Source: Rosa chinensis
Lineage: Eukaryota > Streptophyta > Magnoliopsida > Rosales > Rosaceae
NCBI RefSeq assembly: GCF_002994745.2
Contig: NC_037091.1
Coordinates: forward strand, 27,968,289-28,032,288
Direction: 5' to 3'
DNA: 64,000 nt
The translations under genes were made by a program, and so were the position numbers. The notes beneath the pieces were generated by a model. It did no database searches. It was not told the origin of the DNA and saw only the letters and a list, made by a program, of their open reading frames with translations. Positions 34,244 through 46,728 of this stretch are shown here, piece after piece (the stretch's first letter is position 1; each line of letters begins with the position of its first letter).

Positions 34244-37200
34244 AAGGCTCATGTGACACCTCCTACTGCAGAACCGAAACCTAAAGGACAAGTTTCTAAC
34301 TCTTTCAATTCGGTTATTACTAATCCATCTTCTTCTCCTTTGCCTTTCCCAAGCAGATATGCTAAGTCCAAGAAGGATGAAGCCGAAAAGGCCATCTTGG
34401 AAACTTTTAAGAAAGTGCAAATCAACATTCCTCTCCTTGAGGCCATTAAGCAAATTCCTAAGTATGCCAAATTTTTGAAGGAACTTTGCACCACAAGGAG
34501 ACAGAACCGTGAGAAAGAAGTGGTGAAGGTAAGTGAGAATGTCTCAGCTGTGCTTCAACGCAAAATGCCTCAAAAGTGTAAGGATCCAGGGAGTTTTTCT
34601 ATCCCTTGTGTTATTGGAACCACTAGATTCGAAAATGCCATGCTAGACTTAGGTGCTTCTATAAATGTTATGCCATATTCTATTTATGCATCTCTAGGTC
34701 TAGGTGAACTTAAACATGATAATGTTATTATTCAATTGGCAGATCGATCTAATGCATACCCTAAGGGGTTAGTTGAGGATGTACTTGTGCAGGTGGGTGA
34801 GCTAATCTTCCCAGCTGATTTTTACGTCCTAGAAATGGAGGAACCCTCTCCCAAGTCAACGCCACTTTTGCTAGGTCGTCCATTCATGAGGACGGCTAGG
34901 ACCAAAATTGATGTGTATTCTGGCACCTTGTCAATGGAATTTGATGGAGAAGTTGTTGGCTTCAACATTTTCGAAGCCATGAGGTATCCATTAAATGACT
35001 TTCAATCATGTTTTTCTATTGATATACTTGATGATCTTGCGCAGAAATTCATGGAAATAATGGAGGAGGATACCATGGTCTCAACCATTGCAAGTGGTGT
35101 TGGTTTCATGGAAGATGGTGCCACCATACCTAAGGAAGACCTCACGGATTCTTATGAATCCATCCACCTAGAAAACGTTGCTTCTCTTGAGGCAACGTCC
35201 TTTGTAGGTAAGTCAAACCCTTCTTTTTCACTTCCCATCTCTACTAATAAACCTCTACCTTCAGTGATTCAGGCACCTACCCTAGAACTTAAGCCATTGC
35301 CAGATCATTTGAAGTATGTTTACTTGGGAGATAAAGAGACGTTACCTGTGATCATATCCTCATCATTGACGTCTACTCAAGAGGATAGACTTGTGGAGAT
35401 GCTTAAGAAACACAAGACTGCGATTGGTTGGACCTTAGCGGATATCAGGGGAATTAGCCCTACTACTTGTGTGCATCGGATTTTGCTTGAGGAGGGAGCC
35501 AAGCCAGCAAGGGAGGCTCAAAGACGTTTGAATCCACCCATGATGGAGGTTGTGAAGAAAGAGGTTATCAAACTCCTTGATTGTGGCGTCATATACCCTA
35601 TCTCGGACTCTAAGTGGGTTTCACCAGTTCAGGTTGTGCCAAAGAAGTCTGGGATAACTGTTGTGAAGAATGCAGAGAATGAGTTAGTGCCTCAGAGAAC
35701 GGTGACTGGACATCGAGTTTGCATAGACTATAGGAAGCTCAACGCCACTACTAGGAAGGATCACTTCCCTTTGCCATTCATTGATCAGATGCTTGAAAGG
35801 TTAGCAGGTCACGAGTTCTATTGCTTCTTGGATGGATATTCTGGTTACAATCAAATCGCCATTGCTCATGAGGATCAAGAGAAAACGACCTTCACTTGTC
35901 CTTTTGGAACGTTTGCCTACAGAAGAATGCCATTCGGACTATGTAACGCCCCAGGTACGTTTCAAAGGTGCATGGTAAGTATCTTCTCTGATTTTATTGA
36001 GAAAATTATTGAAGTTTTTATGGATGACTTTTCTGTCTTTGGTAAAGATTTCGAAAATTGCTTAAGTAATTTAGAATTGATACTTGAACGTTGTGAAGAA
36101 ACTAACCTTGTTTTAAATTGGGAAAAATGTCACTTTATGGTTAAACAAGGAATAGTTTTAGGGCATATTATCTCTAAACGTGGAATTGAAGTAGACAAAG
36201 CTAAAGTAGATCTTGTTAGATACTTACCATACCCCACAAGTGTGAGGGAGGTCCGTTCTTTTCTTGGACATGCAGGTTTCTACAGGCGCTTTATCAAGGA
36301 CTTTTCCAAGATTTCTAGGCCCCTATGTCGTCTACTTCAAAAGGAAGTGGCGTTTGAGTTCAAGGAGGATTGCAAGGATGCATTCAATGCTTTAAAGGAG
36401 CTTCTGACGTCTGCTCCTATCATGCTTCCTCCAGATTGGTCTCTTCCCTTTGAGATCATGTGTGATGCCTCAGATTATGCCATTGGGGCCGTGCTAGGCC
36501 AAAGGAAGGACAAGAAGCCTTATGCCATCTACTATGCGTCAAGAACCCTCAATGATGCTCAACTCAATTATTCTACAACTGAAAAAGAACTCTTAGCTGT
36601 TGTTTTTGCCTTAGAAAAATTTCGATCTTATTTATTGGGTACTAAAGTTATTATTTATTCTGATCATGCAGCTTTAAGGTACCTAATGTCAAAGAAGGAG
36701 GCAAAACCTAGGCTAATTCGTTGGATACTCTTGCTTCAAGAGTTTGATGTTGAGATCAAGGATAAGAAGGGCTCTGACAACGTTGTGGCAGACCACTTGA
36801 GTAGGTTAGTGAGTGAGGAGGACGCCATACCCTTAGTGGAGATGTTTCCGGATGAACAACTCTTCGGAATCCAGGTAAGTGAGCCTTGGTATGCAGATAT
36901 TGTTAATTATTTGGTGTCTAAAACGTTTCCTAGTCATATGCAAAGTGCTCAACATGATAGACTTAAGTTTTTAGCTAGACAATATGTTTGGGATGATCCT
37001 TACTTGTGGAAATATTGTCCTGATAAATTGATAAGGAGATGTGTGCCTAATAATGAACAGAAAGCTATACTTGAGTTTAGTCATGCTAAGCAATGTGGTG
37101 GTCACTTTGGCTCTGATAGAACTGCTAGGAAGGTGTTGGAATGTGGTTTTTATTGGCCTACTTTGTTTAAAGATGCATATAATTTTTGTATGACATGTGA

Positions 37201-38185
37201 TAGATGCCAAAGAACCGGTAATTTAGGCCCTAAAGATCAAATGCCTTTAAAACCTGTGATAATTGTCGAAATCTTTGATGTTTGGGGTATTGATTTTATG
37301 GGACCTTTTCCTTCATCTAATGGTTTTCTCTATATCCTCTTAGCTGTTGATTATGTTTCTAAATGGGTGGAAGCGAAAGCCACCAGAACTAATGATTCTA
37401 AGGTTGTTGCAGAGTTTATAAAGTCTAACATTTTTAGTAGGTTTGGCATGCCTAGAGCAATCATTAGTGACGGAGGTTCTCACTTTTGCAACAAGACCAT
37501 TGAGGCTTTGCTCAGGTAGTACAACATCACTCATAAGGTTTCCACGCCTTATCATCCTCAAACGAGTGGACAAGCAGAAGTTTCAAATAGGGAGATAAAG
37601 CGGATACTTGAGAAAACCGTGGGACCTTCAAGGAAGGATTGGAGCCAACGCTTGGAGGATGCATTGTGGGCGTATAGGACAGCCTTTAAGACGCCAATAG
37701 GGATGTCTCCATTTCGGTTGGTGTATGGAAAAGCGTGCCACTTACCTGTGGAATTGGAGCATAGAGCATGGTGGGCAATTAGAACGTTCAACATGGACTT
37801 GGATGAAGCTGGACTTCATAGGAAGTTGCAACTCAATGAGCTTGAGGAAATTCGAAATGATGCCTATGATAGTGCTCGGATTTACAAGGAAAAGACAAAG
37901 GCTTTTCATGATAAAATGATTCGTGGAAAGGCTTTTGTAATTGGTCAAAAAGTTCTTTTATTTCATTCTCGATTAAAGCTTTTCCCTGGTAAATTACGTT
38001 CTAGATGGGTTGGTCCTTTTATAGTTACTAACGTTTTTTCTCATGGTGCTATACAGATAAGGAGCCCTGCAACTGGAAGTGAGTTCAAGGTAAATGGCCA
38101 TCGTCTTAAGCCTTATTATGAGGCATTTGTGGAGCACAATGTGGAGGATGTACCCCTCCAGGAGGCGCCACCAACTGAGGACTAA
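34244..38185 (+). pseudogene. gag-pol: Partial gag-pol of element Z (no start, stop in integrase)
   Basis: The frame picks up in the C-terminal part of gag ([16 protein letters not shown], as in Y) directly from LTR sequence, so no start codon of its own is evident. It contains protease LDLGAS (codon at 34,646), reverse transcriptase with FMDD (F codon at 36,017), RNase H ([13 protein letters not shown]), and integrase with intact zinc residues ([11 protein letters not shown]) and catalytic motifs GIDFMGPF and SDGGSHF. TAG at 37,517-37,519 interrupts integrase just before YNITHKV, where U has a lysine codon. The same frame then continues to the stop at 38,183-38,185. The gag loss and the nonsense codon make it a pseudogene. 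Confidence 0.92.
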
Positions 38186-40743
38186 ATGAAGGTGCAAGTC
38201 TAGGCTGAAAGACTTTAAACATTAAGCGCTGCATGGGAGGCAACCCATTTCATCCGTAGCTGTGGAGGAGCCATCAACGCAGATTTGCATTCTTGAACTC
38301 TTCCCTTCTCTTTTATTTTCGAGAACTTTGTCTTTGTTTTAGGTTTCTTTGCGTTAACTCTTATGCCATGCTTGTTTGATGTTTTGTATGCTTTATACTT
38401 GTTTATACATTGAGGACAATGCATGATTTAAGTGTGGGGGAAGGGTATAACGTAACGTTTCACTTTGTTTTTAGGAGCTAGTTGTGTGGTTATAAAAGAA
38501 AACAAAATAAATAAAAAAATCGGAAAAATCAGAAAATAAAAAAAAAATTTGCGTTAACTTTTGTTTTAGGTTTTGTGTTATATGTTTTGGTTTTTATACT
38601 TATTTGTTTTGTTTGTTTATTTTTAGAGTCAAAATGAATTTTGGGTAAATATCTTCTTCATCGTAGGCGCATCCAATGGGATGTGATGTCTAAGGTTCAG
38701 TTTGGATATGAGAAGTGCTGACAAAGGGTCTCGTCCCCTGTCAATCAAGTGAGCTGAGCTCCGCCAAAATCGTTCCTCTCTTCACCTGGTCATGTTCCAA
38801 AAGGAGTTACCGAAAGGAGAAGGGAAATAACCCTAAGTCCAAAACGTTTTTGCTTGTCTGTTGCGTCAGTTTTATGTTAGTTTTTGTGTTGTTTTGTGAT
38901 CGAGTCTTAGGATGCCCTTTTAACTGTCTAGGATGAACTTATATCTCTGAAATTAAGGCTAAAAGAGGATCACAAGATTGAGATAATGTTTGATGATATT
39001 CTTTGGTTAATTATGATTTATGAAAAGCATATGAATGTGTAGTAGATATGGTGCATGCGTAACTTTGGTACAGAATATGAACATGTGGAAGATAAGTTGT
39101 GATTCATAATAACCCTTGTGAGAATTTGAGCCATGTGCCCTTTCTTTGTTGAGTGATTAATGAAAAAAATGAATTATACTCTTATTTTCTTGGCGATGAT
39201 TTTGTTGATCTCATTATTCTTTCATCTTGATTGACTACTTGCCATAGATTAAGTTTGATGGACTAGAGAATGCTAGAATTCACTGTTATGCTCATTGAGA
39301 CGTTTATGATCAATATATGGCCCTGATTTTGGAAAGGATGAAGGTACTTACTTAGGATTTTACCACCATAGCCAAATATAGCCTGTGTCCCCATTTGTGC
39401 CCGTCGTGGGACTCCCCTAGTTTAACCATTTTGAGCCTACATTGAGCCTTTTTCTTTCATCACCCTCAAAACTCCTTAACCCTTAACCTTAGTATAGTTA
39501 TATCCGTACCCTTTGTTCTAAAGACTTAGTGGAGCATATTTTTGAGACTTTGCTTGGAGTTTTGGCGTCAAGGAAGATTTTTGAAGACATGAAGAAGTTC
39601 AAGTGTGGGGGTAGACTTGTCCATATGAATTTGTGTTGTAATTGCCGAAAAAGAAAAAAAAGAAAAAAAAGAGAAAAAGAAATCGTAAAAAAAAAATAAT
39701 AAAGGAATATTTCGGCAATTAAAAAAAAAAAGTGTGCTATTGTTTATGTTTATGGATTTTAGTCCCCTATACTTTGTGGATTTGGAGTTTGCTTGGAAGT
39801 GAAGACCCATTGTTGAAGATTTTGGTTTTTGTCCAATTCACTTGTTCGAAAGAAGGTTAGAATGAAGTATGGGCCCAACATGATGGCACTTGGCCCTTTT
39901 ATAAGCCTTTGAAGGATACTTGGCGTCTATATGCTTTGGTGGAATTCGAAATTTGGTCTCTCTACATCTACAAGTGCTCTACTAGGTTTTTAGGATACTT
40001 TGTGATTTTCCTATCCCTTCGTTTCTTTTAACCTTAAGCCTTGGCCCCATTACAACCTTAAATTGTAAGACCTCTTTGATCCTTAAGATGGGACAGCCTT
40101 TGATCTGTGGAGATGAGTCATAACTGTTGAACTTATGGCTTGGGTTCATCTGTGCAACTAGTTGATATCTTTCATGAGATCTTTAAAAAAAAAAAAAATT
40201 GAATATATATGTGCTTTCGTTTCTTATACATATGTGATTTATTTGCTATTCTTTCACATATACTTGAGTGATAAGCTTTTAAGCATGAGCCTTGAATCTG
40301 AGAGAAGAAAGAGTGATATATCCATGTGAGGTTTGAATCATGACTTGTTTAAAATATGTTAAAGAACCCACCACCATTGTTTACCCCCAAGTCGTACATG
40401 CTTATATGTGGATTATATTCTGTAATTAGCTCTTGAATATCTTGACGACATGATGCTTGGTTAAGTGCTAATCTTGGTGACTTGAAAGTATGAGATTTCT
40501 GAGACAATATGTTAAAGGGCAATAGAGGTTTTTGTGGTGTCAACGTTTGTGTCTTTGGTTTGTGATGTTTTTGTCTTAATTATGTCTAAGTGTTGTCAAC
40601 GTTTTTCTTGTCTTTAAGTCTTTGTGTTTTCGTTGCTTTTATACTTAGTTATTTTCGTAGTTTCTTTGTTTTGTTTTGTAGTCTTTTTGGTTTGTTATGT
40701 TGATTTTGCTAAGGGACTAGCAAAAGCTAAGTGTGGGGGAATT
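38186..40743 (+). other. Non-coding 3' region of element Z
   Basis: About 2.5 kb, same block order as U: CATTAAGCGCTGC (about 38,218), AAGTGTGGGGG at 38,430-38,440, leader-type module (about 38,675-38,840), GCCCGTCGTGGGACTCC at 39,399-39,415, AAGTGTGGGGG at 39,601-39,611, an A/G-rich tract at 39,650-39,735, then hairpin/PPT. No ORF is convincing. Confidence 0.75.
40704..40739 (+). promoter_or_regulatory. Hairpin and polypurine tract of element Z
   Basis: Stem TTTTGCTA / TAGCAAAA with loop AGGGAC at 40,704-40,725, then AAGTGTGGGGG at 40,729-40,739, four bases before the 3' LTR. Confidence 0.87.
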
Positions 40744-43400
40744 TGATAGGAGCATAAAATGCGACGTTTATAATGTTTAAACCCTATATTTTGCTAAGTT
40801 ATTTCCTTTATCTTGATCAATTTAACTTAGTTAGTGTTTTTCAGGTGAAAATGGAGTTTTAAGGTCCGAAAATGGCTAAGGAAGCATAAGTGGCGCATAA
40901 ATGGAAAGAAATGAAGAAATGGAAGTTCTCCCAGTTTGACTAGGAAAAGGAATCCTAGTTGGAGTAGGAATCAGAAGCTGACTTGGATTCAAACTCTTAA
41001 GTCGCGGAAATTAGAAGTTCTACTTGAACAGGGAAACCCAATTCTACTCAGATAAGGAATCCTAGTGTGATAAGGAGTCCCTGTTGGATAAGGATTACTC
41101 AAGAAGGTTCCGGAAGAGTGTGGAAGCATCTCAGAAAAGGAAGCAGTATTCAACTAGGAAACCTCCTTGCATATGGAATTCTACTCATACTAGGAGAGCT
41201 TGGGAACGTTCATGAAGTATCTAGAAGTCTCAAGAAGATCATATGCCGTGCACATGGAAGAGAAAGCAACAAGGAATTCGGATTTCAAAGCAATGTGGAG
41301 TTTGGATTTCTAGTTGAGTATGGATTGGAATTGCCGTGAGATTTTTGAAGGTTCTAGGGAGTTCTTGACGTTTCATTCTTCAACAAGGCGTGGAAGACAT
41401 GTGGGAGGCATGTGATGCAAGGGAAAACCGAATTGGACTTAAGTTGTGCTTTAAAAGACAAATCCATTACAGATTCGGAAATCTGCCTGTGCAGATCAGT
41501 CAACTTCAACGGAGTGTCAAAAATCTCTCAGAGCTCAGAAAATTATGATCTTTATATGGTTGGAAAGCTACAGATGTCTAGTTTCCAGAAATTTTTACAT
41601 CTTATCAATAGCTATTTTCTAGAGGAAGTTATGGCTGTTTTAGTGGACTGAGGTCAATCCTGCCGGAAATCTGTTTCGTGAGAAAGAAGTCCTAAATCAA
41701 CACAAACTAAGAGAAACCAAGTAGAAACGAATTGGGAGTGCTTTGAGACGTTCTCCTATATATACCTTGTGTATTAGACGTTTCAAGGTTCACATTATTC
41801 TCCACAATTTCGTTTCTCACCGGTTTGCTCTTGAGTTTCAGGTTTTTGCATCTACAAGTTCCTAGCCGTGCCATCCTCCATCCTAGCCGTGAATTCTACC
41901 TTGTATTGCTGCCTTGGATCTGCTTTGGACCTTGGGACGTAGTCAAGGGTTGTTCATACCATCTTCCCTATGTTTTCTTTACGGTTTAGTGTTTTTGTAT
42001 TTGTATTTTCTGTTTTGATTTCTTTATGTGTAAAACCGAAACCATGAGATAACTTTCTGATTTTTGGATGCGATTTGGATGTTCTTTTCTATGATTGATG
42101 TGTTTGTGTGTTCTTGATCTTGATTAATTGCCGAAATATGGAATGATAATCTGGTTTTGTTTTATAGATAACTTTTATGTGTTCTTGTTCTTTGGTTGCA
42201 AACTTAGGATGATTGCATGTAATTGGAGCTAGTAATTAGGTTAAACGCTTCGTGACCCTAATTCAATATAGTAGTAAAGGCTTTGGACAAAAGTCGAGAT
42301 CAGATTATGCATGCAATGAAAAGATTCGCTTCGAGTACTTGAATTTGCATGTTTATTGACTAAACTTTCACTTGCTCTTAATGATTTGAATGCATGAGAT
42401 TATGAGTCGCTTCGATTGTGTGATACTTGCATTTGGAATATGTTGGTTTGGCGCTTCGTCGATCAATTGTGTAAAGGGAAGTCATATAAGGGACGTTGGG
42501 CGCTTGTAACTTTGTTTCTTGGTTGATATCTTTCCATGGTAATTAACAAGATTAAGGGATGCATGAATATGTTGTTCTTGATTGTTCTTGATGAATTGTT
42601 TTCCAAAAATCCTTCTTTTCCCACCTATGTAAATAAAACGTTTTTAATCTTTTGCTTGTTTTCGTAAAATTCATAGTTTAATCTTCAAAAACCCCCCATC
42701 TTTATGTTTTCTTGTTTTTGTAAATAATTAAAATTAACTTAGAATTTTTAGGAAGCATGTTCATGTAATTAATAAAAAATAAAATTAAAAAATGTTTTTA
42801 AAAATTCGTGAATAGTGTCTCCGTGAATAGTAAATATCTGTTAGTGTTTTCTAGGAATTAATTTGGTGGTTTTTAGGAGTTTGTTATGTGTTTGTTATGT
42901 GCTCCTATTTTTTAGGGATTGGTTCCTAATTTTTAGGGAAAGTAGTTAGAGTTAGTTTTAAACTTGTATTTCTTGTTTGACTTAGTCAAAATTAAGTAAT
43001 TCTAATTAGTATATAACTAGGAATCCTTGTTGTATATGGATTTTTAATGTGATATGGATTTGTAAAATGTATTTAAATAGGAGTAGGATTTCTAAACCTT
43101 TTCTAACTCAAATTCTCTCTTTCTTCGAAATCTATGTCTATATATATACTTGTATATTTTGTTGTTTTCTCATTCTTTGTTCTCTAACTTTGTGTTAAAT
43201 GTATGTCTTTCTAATTCTCTCTAATTTTCGTGTAACTTGTAAAGTGTTCTTATAATTTTGTAAATTGTATATTATTTTCTTTAAATTGTTTCTCACATGT
43301 TAGCACCCTCAATCCCCGGTTTAGAACGATCCCTGCTTACTCTATACTAACGCTCGACATTTTCAGGGTTTAAATTATGCGCTTCCTTTCGAACGCATCA
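40744..43400 (+). repeat. 3' LTR of element Z (2,657 bp)
   Basis: It starts TGATAGGAGCATAAAATGCG and ends GAACGCATCA at 43,400, followed by target duplication GTAGT. TATATATA lies at 41,757-41,764. It is the complete version of the Z LTR and includes the terminal TATGCGCTTCCTTTCGAAC missing from the 5' copy. Confidence 0.94.
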
Positions 43401-45400
43401 GTAGTTTTCATTTCTCATTTCTGGCAAGTTTCCATTTTCAGTTTAGGAAAGTTTCTATTTCTCACTTTTAGTAAGTTTCCATTTTTCATTTTTAGAAAGT
43501 TTCTATTTTTCAAAAGTTTCTATTTTTCATACTAGTTTCTATTTTCAGGACCTCCGAGCTAAAAAGTGGAAATGAACGCACGAATAGAAAGAGGAGCTTG
43601 CGAACATCAAGACGAACGAATATGAGAGAAATCAGGCCACAGAAATGAGCAGAAATGAAGAAACAAGCTTTCCTAATCCAACTAGGAAACCCTGCGAAAT
43701 GGAGGAAGGCTTCCCTAGCAAGTTTCCAACACAACCATGAAAAAGAAATGGAAAAATAATGTGTTTTGCGTTAGAAGATGAGAAGGCTTGAAGTTGAAGC
43801 AACGAGGCCCAAGAACTCTATGGATTTTCGGCAAAATGGATCAAGGCCCATCAAAGCCCATGAAATTAGGGTTTGTGACGCAAGAAGTAAACCCTAGGGA
43901 TGTGTTGCCGTGAAAACCAAAGAGAGGCGTGAAAATCAAGAAAAAAATAAAAGATTACGCCAAGAGATTTTCTAGGGTGAAGTTTAAGGAAAGAAATCAA
44001 GAAAAGCACCAAATGGAGTCTAGATTCATTCCTAGAAACCCTAAGTATATTTTGGACGAAAATACAAGAAGAAAATCAGAAAATATTCAAGGAATTTCGG
44101 CAAGAATATATTAGGGAATCTTCTTGGAGTTTTGTGATTGGTTGGATGACACACTAGGGCTTATTTGGCAATTTCTCATTGGTGGAAGGCATGTGGAATT
44201 ATTAATTTAATTCCTTGAGAAACTAAACAGAAAATCACGGCTTGGAGGCCAAGACATGTCGTCCCATATATATACTACACCCTAGACGTCTCACACACAC
44301 CCCCCCCCCCCCCCCCCCCCCCATAATTCAGAAAATTCTCTCTACGTGCGGAAGCTCTCTCCATCCTCTAGTGCATTCAACGTTTCAAGCAAGGAAGAAG
44401 AAGAAGAAGAACCAAGCCGTGAGCATCATCATCCATTCTCCACCTTGAAGCTTGCTTTCGAGATTCAAGACTCCATACGTTTTACCTTTCATCCCCATCT
44501 CCATCTCACGGTGTAATTCAACCTCTTTCTTTGTAATCTTGTTTGATTTCGTTGGAATTGTTCTAGTTGACATTGATGTTTGAACAAGGTTTTAATTCTG
44601 AAATTTTATGATTGAATGAAGATTTCGAATTCTATGTTGTGATTCCATAGTTGCTTATGTGAGTTTGTTCGATTGAATTTGCTTTACAGAAAACTTTTAT
44701 ATGTTTATGTTCTTTGGTGGCCAACTTAGGATATATGCATGTAATTGGTGCTAGATTTAAGAACATGAAATCAACTTTTTGTTTTGTGTAACTTGAATCA
44801 AAAGTAGTAAAGGTTTTGGACAAGAATCGAATTCAATTGATGAGGATTGCAAATAGATGAACTTTTTCATACTAGGTTGTGCACTTGAGTTGATAGCCTT
44901 TCTATGTGTTTCATGCGTTGAACATGTCATGATTGACTAGCTTTCTAGGGCTTGATTACATGTTTGATAGGATTAGTCTATGTGCTTTCACTTAGATTAA
45001 TTAGCATTGAAAAGTAAAATATGGGAAATCGTTTGCTTTCTAACGTTTCACATGATCAACTTCTTTCTCATGACTTGGAAGAATAATGTAGGGTTTATTC
45101 GAATTCAATCATGAACTTGGTTTTAATCTTTGTTTCTTACATTTCATTCTTGTATTTGTGTTTTTGTTTATACTTAGTTTTAATTCTTTTAATTTTCGAA
45201 AAACCAAAAACCTAAAACCCCCCTAATTTCGTGAATAGTGTTTATATGTGTAAATATTATACTTTGTTTTTATTTTAATTGTTTATATTGTCTTACATTG
45301 ACAGGTGTACCCTCAATCCCCGGAATAGAACGATCCCTACTTGCTTATACTACTAATGATATTTCTAGGGTTAAATTATATGCTTGCTTTGAGCGTATCA
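43401..45400 (+). repeat. W 5' LTR, remaining 2.0 kb
   Basis: It resumes with the duplicated GTAGT and continues the U-like LTR with U3 repeats (43,406-43,550). TATATATA is at 44,267-44,274, and a run of 23 C (44,300-44,322) sits where transcription would be expected to start. It ends GAGCGTATCA at 45,400. Confidence 0.9.
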
Positions 45401-45405
45401 ATTTT

Positions 45406-45423
45406 TGGCGCCGTTGCCGGGGA
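45406..45423 (+). promoter_or_regulatory. Primer-binding site of element W (tRNA-Asp type)
   Basis: TGGCGCCGTTGCCGGGGA, five bases after the LTR end; complement of the 3' end of tRNA-Asp. Confidence 0.93.
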
Positions 45424-46728
45424 TTGAAAAATCACTTGTTGCATTGTGAATATTGTTGTTTTCGTAAATACTATATATTTGTTCATATTGTGTTCGAAAA
45501 AATTTAGTTAATGTATTACTTAGGTTGCTATTTATGTTATTGAATACGAGTTTTATTGTGAGTTGTAAATTAAAGAGGAATAGGTGAAGTCGTGTTTATT
45601 AATATTGACCTAAACCCCTAATTGGTACCTAGTTCAGGTCCCTTAAGGTTGAGGGCGGTTTTTATTAATATTCATCGAACTGTCTTCACACTTAGAACCT
45701 TTTTCATCTAAGTAAGTATAGCATATGTGGGATGGTGTCTAGGAAGGGGACAACGTTCATGACGGGTTTTGGATACAGAAGTGCTTACAAATGGGCCTAA
45801 ACCACATTGTGGGAGTAGCTCATGCCAAAATGGATTCTGCCTCTTGTGTTCGCCCTCCCCTACCTGACCATTTCAGTAAGGTTGCCCAACGGATGTAGGA
45901 GGGACTTTGTGTCTAGACGACTATACTTGGGCCGCACGTCCACTTGATTTACCTCTTGGAATTCAATTCGATATCAATGATATTTATAACAAACGAAAAT
46001 GTTGTGATACACTAAGGTATATTGGATTAAACATAGTCTTGAGAAGGGTAGCTGTTTCAGTCCCATTGCACATCGAGACTCCCTATTCCAGTACCTAAGT
46101 GTTGAAATAATTGTAAATAAAAGAAAAGAAAAGAATTAATTATACATAATTTTCGTGAATAGTGAAAAATTAGTTTATGAGAGTGTGAATTTTATTATAA
46201 GTTTTTGACCATAATGGAATAGGTGAAGGACTTTGTCTTTAACATTAGTCATGCACCCTTCTCTTTCATGTGGCGCACCTTAGTAGCATAGGGTGTCTAG
46301 GTTGATTGGATACGAGAAGTGCTAGCAAAGGGTCTCGTCCCCTGCTAAACAAGTGAGCTGAGCTCCGCCAAAATCGTTCCTCTACTACCTGGCTCTATGT
46401 GAAAAGAGTTACCAAAAGATTGAGGAGGGCGACTAGTATTAAGGATCGAGCCCTTGGGCCGCACGTCTAAACTTTGGTTAAGGGCTTATAATGGGATTCA
46501 AACTTTTATTAACTATGCCATACCCTAACTAAAATTTGTATATATGTAACATTATACTTTGTGGAATTTTTGTAATTTATACTTCTCTTTATACTTGTAA
46601 ATTCGTGAATAGTAAATCGTGAATAGTGACTCGTGAATAGTAACATTTATAAATCATTAACTTGTATTTACTTCACTATACACTTTACTAACTTCTTTAA
46701 ATTTTAATAATGTTCAGGATTTCTATGA
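45424..46728 (+). other. Leader of element W with two tandem-like modules
   Basis: About 1.3 kb without a convincing ORF. Module A (about 45,730-45,945) and module B (about 46,283-46,472) share an order of motifs: GGTGTCTAGG, GGATAC(A/G)AGAAGTGCT, GAGTAGCT or GAGCTGAGCT, GCCAAAAT, CTACCTG, TTGGGCCGCACGTC. Y has the same pair, U keeps module B, and U and Z carry a further copy in their 3' regions. Confidence 0.75.

Larger units (their letters stand above)
31643..43400 (+). mobile_element. Element Z: Athila-type retrotransposon nested in the W LTR, internally deleted
   Basis: 5' LTR (31,643-34,243, lacking its last ~57 bp), partial polyprotein frame (34,244-38,185), non-coding 3' region, hairpin/PPT and complete 3' LTR (40,744-43,400). 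Target duplication GTAGT is perfect: 31,638-31,642 and 43,401-43,405. The PBS, leader and most of gag are missing between the LTR and gag's C-terminal part. I saw roughly ten substitutions between the LTRs over ~2.6 kb, so Z is older than V. The LTR and protein match Y. Confidence 0.93.

Noticed and set aside
37517..37519. Programmed read-through stop in Z integrase
   Set aside because: The stop replaces a lysine codon in the middle of integrase and Z also lacks gag and PBS; a nonsense mutation is simpler.
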